Below, in pieces: positions 56,221-64,000 of a stretch of DNA of 64,000 bases; the stretch's first letter is position 1, and the number at the start of each line of letters is the position of its first letter. The notes under the pieces were generated by a model. It did not search any database, was not told the DNA's origin, and was given only the letters and a program-made list of their open reading frames with translations. The position numbers were made by a program, and so were the translations under genes. This DNA is from Rhynchonema sp. JSB1_4 (taxonomy: Eukaryota; Nematoda; Chromadorea; Monhysterida; Xyalidae). The stretch is from positions 116,602-180,601 of the forward strand of contig JASAMV010003498.1 of assembly GCA_030248065.1 (NCBI GenBank), written 5' to 3'.

Positions 56221-58457
56221 TTATTCATTCTGCTTCTCTTCGCTTGGTGCGTCTGTCTGTATCCCATCCGTAGAGACCACTCTGAACACATTCTTCTGAT
56301 ACCATCTCAATTCCTCAATACTTTCCTTCACATCATCCAGTGCACGATGTGTGAGCTTCTTTGGTGGTCGTTGATCGAACAGCTGTGGGTACCAACGGCT
56401 GTAACAAACTTGGCCATTAATCATCGCACAGGATACACCTTGATCGATCACACGACTTTCGAACATATTCGAGATTTATTGATTGCACTAATTTCGACCA
56501 ACGTGAAAGCTGTTTATTAGCTAGCTGTCTAGGAACAAGTCTAACGCTGGTCGAAATCAGTGACACCGCTGTATATCGAAAGGACAGTCACGTGACCAAG
56601 ACAGATAGTCGGATCACTAACAGGTCGATAATACCCTCAGTATTTATGGCGAAACAATCGGACACCAATTTCCAAAAAAACAGTGATTAAAATTTGTCGG
56701 TGCAACCCGTTTACGGCCTCTTTCCAGAGACAACCAGTGCACATCAGTGATCAGTATTATATAGTCCAACAACAGCTAATGCAGAATTTATGTCCACTGC
56801 GTTGCCTGATCCGCCAAGCATATAACGCGTGATGCAACATTACAAGCACAGACAGGCAGTCAGCTTGTGTGTTGGCTGGCTGCGTGGATGTGTTTATAAT
56901 GTTGCATCACGCGTTATGTGCTTGGCGGATCAGGCAACGCAGTGGACATAAATTCTGCATTAGCTGTTGTTGGACTATACCAGTCCAGGCTAATCGAGCG
57001 GTTTGCCACCCCCAAAAAACTCAGCCATCATAAAACCAAAAGCCAACAAAGTGGGAACTAACCGACACAATTCAGCGATACTCGACACATCCACAGTTCG
57101 ATAGTGAAAGTGTTTTGCGAGTGCGGGCATGTATTTGCGGATGAACACTCTGTCAAAGGACACCGTATTGCCGGCCAGTGGACATCGACCCTCGTCAGTG
57201 TGTTTACGCACATAGTCGAGCACTTTGGCCTCGGCCTGTGACATGCTCACATTCGACCAGCGGATACGGCTGAACAGACCGTTCTGTAATGGTGGCAAGT
57301 ATACTGTCGGACGAAAAAAGCCGTTTTTTTCGAGGCTCGAATAGTTTTCTATTTATTTTCAAGGTGATTTTTTATCGGTTTTTTACTTTACTTTTCCCAA
57401 AAATTGTTAACACAAAACCGATGAGTTTTTTGGTTCGAATCAAATTTTGGTCGGATGTTCGGACCAAAATTTTCTATGAAACCCTACTGTTGTGTCACGT
57501 GCCCAACCACTTTACTTTTTTGACCGGAACACCTTAAGTACTGGAAAAGTATTTGAAAAAAATTGTTTTTTTCGAAAAAAACCGCTTTTTTCAACGAAAG
57601 ATGAAGAACGGTACTATACGCCAGTCTGGTGGTAAAGCGAGTGTCAGATAAAGGCGACACAGCCACGTGCGTGACCAAGACAGGTTCGATCCGATTGGAT
57701 TTGAACCACTGAACCGTCTTGAATGTTCCATTGTATAATACACTGACCTTTTCGAACTGTTTCTTGCACCAGTCACTCATATTATCCATGGTCAATGATG
57801 ACTGTGCGATCACCGCATCCACCCCATCGTCCAACTCAGTCAATTGCGTGTCGCCCTCGGTCACAATGCACGCGATCTCGACCAGGTGATGTTGCTCGAC
57901 ATCAAGACCGGTCATCTGCAAGCAAAGCAAAGCAAATCTGCGTTGCGTTTCGTATTTGAGCGATAATTAGATTCAGACAGCACCAATTTGAGCAGCACAA
58001 AAGTTCTTCACAGACAACTAAAAATCACGAATCGTCCATGACAGAGTCGCGTGATCAAGAACGGACCAACGACCAAGCTTGATGCCACTCGAGATCGTCT
58101 GGTTGTCAAGCAACTGACACGATTCAAAGCTTGACTGAGCTGACGTTACATAGAGCAATAGAAAATGGAGCCATTTCTGACCAGTAGGACGAGAAAAACC
58201 AGGAATGCTATTGCCTTCGAAACAAATCCACCTACCTCACAGTCAATCCAAATGAGTCTGCGATCGCGCGCGTTTATTTGATTGGACTCATTGCTGCTTC
58301 TTACCATCGCTTGTCTGCACAGCAAAGTTGATATCCAGCTTCAGGCCGTAACGTGAACGAATGCCAATATCACTCACAGATCATTGATTCCCTTTGTCAT
58401 CATACCGACCAGTGCACCGTTGTTCATCAATTCAATAAATCGGCCAGTTCGAGGCAT
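56221..58457 (-). CDS. REXO2: oligoribonuclease (REXO2 family)
   Basis: A 3'-to-5' exonuclease that degrades very short RNAs to mononucleotides. Exons: 58378-58457, 58236-58257, 57748-57915, 57063-57283, 56221-56398; phases fit; 222 residues, close to the usual length. DEDDh residues are all present: D and E in LIWIDCEMTGLD, D in NTVSFDRVFIRKYMP, and H and D in HRALDD near the end. PLAGNTV, HYRTVDVSS and ELCRRWYP are also family signatures. Exon 2 is only 22 bases and encodes the first catalytic motif. The N-terminus may be a weak mitochondrial leader. A hairpin element sits in intron 4 and a GGAAAAAAACCG-type repeat in intron 3. Confidence 0.96.
56762..56977. mobile_element. hairpin MITE in REXO2 intron 4, TAGTCCA ends
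   Basis: 216 bp that is nearly one perfect hairpin (arms of about 95 bp), flanked by TA (56760-56761, 56978-56979). Shares TAGTCCA ends with 30280-30927. Confidence 0.92.
57294..57747. repeat. GGAAAAAAACCG-type repeat in REXO2 intron 3
   Basis: GAAAAAACCGCTTTTTTC units and CCTTAAGTACTGG, the inverse of the segment in AGO intron 16. Confidence 0.6.
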
Positions 58458-58930
58458 TTTCTCGGCTTGAGCACTTCAGTTTGTGCCGTAAAGTCGTTGT
58501 AAAGCTAGGACAGGATGTAGACAACATGTATAAGCAATCGTACATAGGGCATATAGAAGAATGGTAATGCACAAATAAAGTGCAAAACGGCGAAAAAAGC
58601 AGCCGGACAGAACAGCAGTTAACCATAAAAAATCTGAACGCATTGACTTTATTTTTCATGAACACCAAAAACAATAGAAATCGAGCATAAAGAGCATTTT
58701 TCTCACACGTGAACTCACAATATAGACCCAGAGAGACTCGAAATAAAGGCAGAACAAAACAGGAATAAAACAATGACTGACATATCATATGCTAATGGCA
58801 GTGGAAAAGAACAAAATGAAACAAAAACAAAACGACAAACACAAACCGCATAACATTTGCATACATCGATGGTCTTGTGGACGTGGTTTCTGGTCACTAT
58901 GTTGAATTGAATCTTTTCGACCGCTTTATA
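58458..58930. other. REXO2 5' flank, no gene
   Basis: No domain or exon visible on either strand. A 118-codon minus frame starting at 58788 overlaps the REXO2 start region and looks like chance. Confidence 0.4.
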
Positions 58931-59164
58931 GTAAATTTCCAAATTCGCTGCCGCACACTAAAATACGCCCCATAGTTAATGTCCAGCTATAAACCCGAAA
59001 ATCAACTGTTGAAAGATTCCGGCAGCAGACACACGTGCAGCTTGCCAGCCAGCCGTGCAGCTGTGCGCAATGTTTCAGAACTGCGCGTGGTTAGCTTTCG
59101 GGTTTATACGTGGACATTAACTATGGGGCGTATTTTAGTGTGCGGCAGCGAATTTAGAAATTTA
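58931..59164. mobile_element. foldback element, TAAATTTCCAAATTCGCTG ends (copy E1)
   Basis: Arms TAAATTTCCAAATTCGCTG... and ...CAGCGAATTTAGAAATTTA pair over about 80 bases, around a spacer with CGTGCAGCTTGCCAGCC. TA precedes it. A diverged copy E2 is at 59893-60112. Confidence 0.8.
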
Positions 59165-59318
59165 CCATACCACGCAAATGTTTTTACTTCCAACGTTTCG
59201 TGACCGACTGAGGACACTTTCAAGGGAAAACCTTTGGTATGGGCGTAAAAGGGTTTCCCTTGAAAAAGTGTCCTCAGTCGGTCGCGAAACATTGGGAGTA
59301 AAAACATTTGTGTGGTAA
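59164..59318. repeat. hairpin repeat
   Basis: Inverted arms of about 65 bp (GTGACCGACTGAGGACACTT against its complement) around a short loop. It abuts E1. Confidence 0.8.
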
Positions 59319-59456
59319 AGCGGTCGAAAAGACTCAATTCAACAACGCACATGTAACAGAAGAGCGCGATAAAAACACAATAGGCTATTCAATGACACTA
59401 CAGTAAGAAAATACAACCGGTATAACGGTAATCAAATAACAACACGTAATTTGGAT

Positions 59457-61531
59457 TCACATGGTGTTCGTCGGATGTCCGATCGCCATAAGTTGGTGTG
59501 CGACCAGTGCGCTTTGAAGCTGCACCAGCTGACGATGTTCATGGATCAGAGCTTGCGATTCGGTCAGGAAATTCTGAAACAATGTCACTGGAATGACGTC
59601 GAAAGGTTGCAAATGATAACAAAACGCACCTTCAACATGACTTGCAGTTCACGATTGGCATCTTGCACGGTCACCTGCGGATTTGGCACGGCCTCGGCTT
59701 TTTGCAGCAACTCATTCTGACAAGAAAACGGTGACTTTTGCACACCATTTCAAATGTTCATGTTAAAAATGCTCGAACCGTAATGTTCAACAAGTTTTTC
59801 TTCACACGTTGCTGCTTTCTCGTTGAAAGATCAGCTGGCGTTCCAAACGGTACGGGTGACTCCGGCAGTGCCTTCAATGTTTTTAATTGTGTGGTGAATT
59901 TCTCAATTCGCTGCCGTGCAGTGAAATACGCCCCATAGTCTAAACCCGAAATTCCAGTTTTGAAACATTCCAGCAACAGACGCACGTGCAGCCTGCCAGC
60001 GAGCCATGCAGCTGCGCGCAACGTTTCAGAACTACGCGTGGTAAGCGTTTATGCTTAGAACTTGACATTAATGGCGCATTTGAATATGCATTTAGAATTT
60101 AGAAATTTACCATTATGGATGCATGTATTCATATGGAGTCAGGAGTGACAAAAGGTGTAGATTTGTCCGTTAACAATAAATGAAAGAAACAACTGCGAAG
60201 GTAAATGAAGCACCACCTGAAGTGCGGGAGAAGGGCTGCCGCCAAGCGAACATTGATCAGTTCGTGAAGTCAAATTGGATCCGGTCGGTGAACTACAAAT
60301 AAGCAGCTGCTTATTGTTTTCCTTTGGCAAAAGCGAGGCAAATTATACACCACTGATAACCGTACCTGTTTCGTCGCATTTCGGTCAACAAGAAATTCTG
60401 TGCCGTTGTCATCTGCTCACCGTCGTGCACTGTTTCAACTTGATTCGAATTGGTCTAAAAATCGAGATCAGAAGAACTGAATTTTCGTATAAGAATCTTT
60501 CGTCAAGGCAACGACACAAAATGCATAATAATCGCAAGCCTTCAAAGCAGTAGTCCCCTTGGCCCTGGACCGTTTCTTCTTGTTGGTGCCGACGGCCCGA
60601 TCGACTCTATCCTTCAATTCAGTGTGCCACGGGAACAACAACATCGGACCTATGTCGACATCAGGGTACAACATTTTGTGTATGATACGTTGTGGACGCG
60701 TGTAGCGTTGGCACAGGCGTGCGTTCACATCAGCACCCGATTCGGTCACTTCATGGTAGATATCGCGCACACGGCGCTGCAATGTGCGATTGGATTATTT
60801 GGATTCTTCCAATTTCATTGCTTCATTTCATCGCGTACAATAATTAAACATTACGTTGCTGAAAATTACATTAGAAGTCAGGGAAACCCGAAATCACATT
60901 GTTGTAAACGTTAGACATCCACGGACCTGATTAATGGGTGCCAAGCCGAAAATCGCACTGCTAACCTTCTCGGTGTATATTTTCTTGCGAATCTGACTTC
61001 GGGTCTTCTGATCTCGTGGCTGCTGATAAGCGTTGTACTCGTTCAGCACGACGCGGAAACAGTCCTGTTTGCTCATCGCATCTGAAGTACGATAGTACAG
61101 ACGCGCCATGTACGTCATCATCATGGCGCGGCACTAGATGCACACAGAACGTTGTGTGGGTGGGGTCTCCCGATGCCGTGGACGGTCAAAACAGAATGAA
61201 CTTCGAACGACCATTCGGTCCCCACATTTGCTGCCAATACCTCATCATCACTATTGGTCCAACGATTATTCTGCAGTGAACCAAATATCGGGTCTCGAAT
61301 CCCGAATGATTAACTGCATGGGAGGCGTGTGGTTGATGTGGAAACTTGCAACTGAAGCCAACGGATGAAAATACATTAATCATGAAAATATAGTCACCAA
61401 CGTTTTTCGACATGGTCCTGCACTAGTTTGTACAAATACATTAGCATTTCGGTGTTGTCAGGCGTAAATAGTGATGCTATTGCCCCTTCTTTACTCGTTG
61501 GTGACGTGAGCACTGCATTGGGGGCAGCCAT
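59457..61531 (-). CDS. unrecognised multi-exon protein, coiled-coil-like C-terminus
   Basis: Likely exons, 5' to 3': 61398-61531 (begins MAAPNAVLTSPTSKEG), 60966-61133 (YMARLYYRTSDAMSKQDC), about 60516-60776 (RRVRDIYHEV, then basic KKKRSRAK), two possible microexons 60421-60454 and 60366-60397, then 59779-59910, 59630-59716 and 59457-59573 (ends HPTNTM). The phase-0 joins from 60966 onward fit. The join from the first exon is unresolved: its CGTTG|GTGACT donor is phase 2, while the next exon needs phase 0, so an exon may be missing. The last three exons are rich in L, E, Q and K with heptad-like spacing. No family is recognised. The first codons of the 59779-59910 exon lie in the end of element E2. 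Confidence 0.6.
59893..60112. mobile_element. diverged foldback element (copy E2) overlapping an exon start
   Basis: Matches E1 through GCTGCCG, TACGCCCCATAG, CGCACGTGCAGC and TTTAGAAATTTACCAT. Its left end supplies, on the minus strand, the CAG acceptor and about the first six codons of exon 59779-59910. Confidence 0.75.
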
Positions 61532-61799
61532 TGTGTGATGAAACATCGACTGTAGCAGATCAATCACCTTGATTTGTTGAATCAGCCTGTCGCAGTATAT
61601 CACGGGGTTAACGGCCGTTAACCTCCGTATACCTTGGTTGGGAAACGAACGATCGCGGTTTTGCGGTGCGGGGTTAGTAATATGTCTATCGGAAGGACAG
61701 TTCGATAGGATGAGAGACCGCGGAAATTTTTTTTTCGAAATTCTCAAGTGAAACATCACCAGGCTGGATTTAGTGGTTTTTCCCTATACCTTGTGTGTT
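61532..61799. other. 5' flank of the unrecognised gene
   Basis: The minus frame stays open upstream of the chosen ATG to 61759, so a longer N-terminus is possible. No promoter motif is clear. Confidence 0.4.
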
Positions 61800-63480
61800 A
61801 AAAACGGGGGTTCTGGCGTGGTGACGTGTGATTGGTTTTTAATGATGTTTTGATTGTTTTGGAGTGGGAGTCCAGCCGTTACAAAACGCTGAAAATTTCA
61901 GCTCGATCCACCCAGTAGAAAGGTGTTTTTCAGTCACCCGAAAATTTGTGTGTCCGGCGGCCACATAAAGTGGGACAGATGACAACCGCGCAAAGGATCC
62001 TGAATCAGGCCGACCAAGTCGTATATCGTTCGATTCGTCTAGTCGTGGTGGCGTCGGCGAAAGATGTACAAAAAAATAATATCTCTTCTATCGCGAGAAA
62101 ACGGCCGGTGATGTTTCACTTAGTTTTTGGTGGTTAGTCGCACAACTACTGTTTTTGTGAGCATTATTCTGACCGTGTGTGACTTGTTTTGGTTGATATT
62201 TTGATTGGTTTGGAGAGCCTGTCTGCGGGTTTGAAAGTTATGAAAACGTCAGATTGGTCCACCCTGTAAAAACGGGTTTTTGGGTCACCCAAAAAGCGGT
62301 GAAACTTGTGTTCGAGTTCAGGTTCGCGAGGTTGGCGCGGTTTAACGTGGTTTGTGTTGCGGGGTGTTTTGATTGTTTTTGTGAGTCCGTCTGGAGGACA
62401 GTTACAATTAGGCAGTGCGGGTATTATGGTAATGGCTGTGTGACTCGGTAGTGCGTGTGATGTTAGTCGTGCGACTAGGTTATAGTGTAGTTTAGTTGTG
62501 CGACCAGTATCAAGTTGCGGTCTTAACTGTACGACTATTTTCTGATGCTCGTCGCACAATTAGGCAGTGCGGGTATTATGGTAATGGCTGTGTGACTCGG
62601 TAGTCCGTGTGATGTTAGTCGTGCGACTAGGTTATAGTGTAGTTTAGTTGTGCGACCAGTATCAAGTTGCGGTCTTAATTGTACGACTATTTTCTGATGC
62701 TCGTCGCACAATTAGGCAGTGCGGGTATTATGGTAATGTCTGTGTGACTCGGTAGTCCGTGTGATGTTAGTCGTGCGACTAGGTTATAGTGTAGTTTAGT
62801 TGTGCGACCAGTATCAAGTTGCGGTCTTAATTGTACGAATGTTAGTCGTGCGACTAGGTTATAGTGTAGTTTAGTTGTGCGACCAGTATCAAGTTGCGGT
62901 CTTAATTATGCTCGTCGCACAATTAGGCAGGGCGGGTATTATGGTAATGGCTGTGTGACTCGGTAGTGCGTGTGATGTTAGTCGTGCGACTAGGTTATAG
63001 TGTAGTTTAGTTGTGCGACCAGTATCAAGTTGCGGTCTTAATTGTACGACTATTTTCTGATGCTTGTCGCACAATCGCACAACTAGGCAGTGCGGGTATT
63101 ATGGTAATGGCTGTGTTTAGTTTGGTTAGTCGGACAACTAATGTTTTTGTGAGCATTATTCAGACCGTGTGTGACTTGTTTTGGTTGATATTTTGATTGG
63201 TTTGAGAGCCTGTCTGCGGGTTTGACAGTGATGAAAACGTCAGATTGGTCCACCCTGTAAAAACGGGTTTTTGGGTCACCCAAAAAGTGGTAAAATTTGT
63301 GTTCGAGTTCAGGTTTGCGAGGTTGGCACGGCTTAATGTGGTTTGCGTTGAGCGATGTTTTGATTGTTATTGAGAGTACGTCTGCAGGTCAAAGAAGTGT
63401 GAAACTTTCAGATCGGTCCACCGTGTAAAAACGGGTTTTTGGGTCACCCAAAAACGGTGGAATTTGGGTGCGATTCAGGA
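61800..63480. repeat. tandem and higher-order satellite
   Basis: A unit of about 152 bp (starts GTCGCACAATTAGGCAGTGC) is repeated at 62551, 62703, 62914 and 63065, with a partial one near 62402. The 62703 unit carries an extra partial duplication. This block is flanked by two or more copies of a second unit (GTCCACCCTGTAAAAACGGG, then GGGTTTTTGGGTCACCC) at 62250, 63240 and 63420, with a diverged one near 61900. Repeated GTGCGAC/GTCGCAC motifs alternate in orientation. Confidence 0.92.
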
Positions 63481-64000
63481 TTCAGTTGATTTTGTGTGAT
63501 AGTTTGATTGTTTTCGAATAAGTGTGCGGCGGCTGTGTTGGACTGAGCGTGGCTGGTTTGCAGCTTGACAGTTTTGATTTTGAGAGTTTGAGAGCTACGT
63601 GAGAGTCACGTTAAAACTGAAAGTATGCTTATAATGGATCGTTTCACATGTGTTAATTTGAATTCCCGAGCGTAGGTCGGACTTAAAAGCATGTGTGGTC
63701 GTTGTAAGCGATTTCGTGAAAGGTGCGTGAATTGATATAAGCGATTTCGTGCATATAAGCGTATGATTTCAACTGCCGCGCACCCATTTCTTTGCGCGAC
63801 ACTAATCTCTTAGCTGATTGGTTGTGATAAGCTTTGTTAATCCCCCGTGGGAAAGTTGCGCGTGGGAAAGTTGCGCGCGCGTAAAAGTTTATTATTATGT
63901 GTGATTTTTTTCACGCTTGATCATGCTGTGCATTCTTGTTTGTTTTATTTGGTGCGGGTTTCGTAAATTGTCGTATTTTTTGACGTTAATTGTCGGACTA
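63481..64000. other. no gene recognised
   Basis: After the satellite. Short GTGCGTG- and GTTGCGCG-type motifs recur, but there is no coding frame of note. Confidence 0.45.

Noticed and set aside
62150..63120. Possible CRISPR-like array because of regular repeats
   Set aside because: The units are 152 bp tandem copies without short repeats separated by unique spacers, and the DNA is eukaryotic.
1..64000. tRNA or rRNA genes
   Set aside because: I looked for conserved arms and rRNA core motifs while reading and saw none; a covariance search was not possible.

Overview
This is animal (metazoan) nuclear DNA, almost certainly from an invertebrate with a repeat-rich genome. Genes are split by many short to medium GT-AG introns, and the recognisable proteins are animal ones: an Argonaute, two FMR1/FXR proteins, a type II transmembrane LDLa-SRCR-trypsin mosaic, and a REXO2-type oligoribonuclease. 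I cannot name the phylum from sequence alone. All gene models below were joined by hand from exon reading frames, splice sites and intron phase.

Layout. 1-12 kb is mostly repeats, with the last exon of a Pmp3-like membrane protein (minus strand) and a nested set of transposons holding a 5'-truncated LINE reverse transcriptase. 12.3-20.5 kb (+) is a complete 27-exon Argonaute gene. 22-28 kb is a dense nest of short non-autonomous transposons. 28.1-37.3 kb (+) and 40.5-45.3 kb (+) are two tandem FMR1/FXR paralogues. 47.0-54.3 kb (-) is a 16-exon membrane protein whose trypsin domain has lost two catalytic residues. 56.2-58.5 kb (-) is a five-exon REXO2/oligoribonuclease. 59.5-61.5 kb (-) is a multi-exon gene I do not recognise. 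61.8-63.5 kb is a tandem satellite.

The RNA-biology genes sit together: Argonaute, FMR-A, FMR-B, then REXO2. FMR1 family proteins are known partners of Argonaute complexes in flies and mammals, so the linkage is notable, although nothing here proves co-regulation.

The most unusual material is the transposon population. At least a dozen short elements have CAGTG- or TAGGG-like inverted ends and 8-bp target-site duplications, the signature of non-autonomous hAT elements. Both arms of each element are built from a short word repeated many times. Related elements share ends, framework and core but carry different words, swapped in concert at equivalent positions in both arms. One of these elements landed on an Argonaute 3' splice site, and its target duplication copied the splice acceptor.
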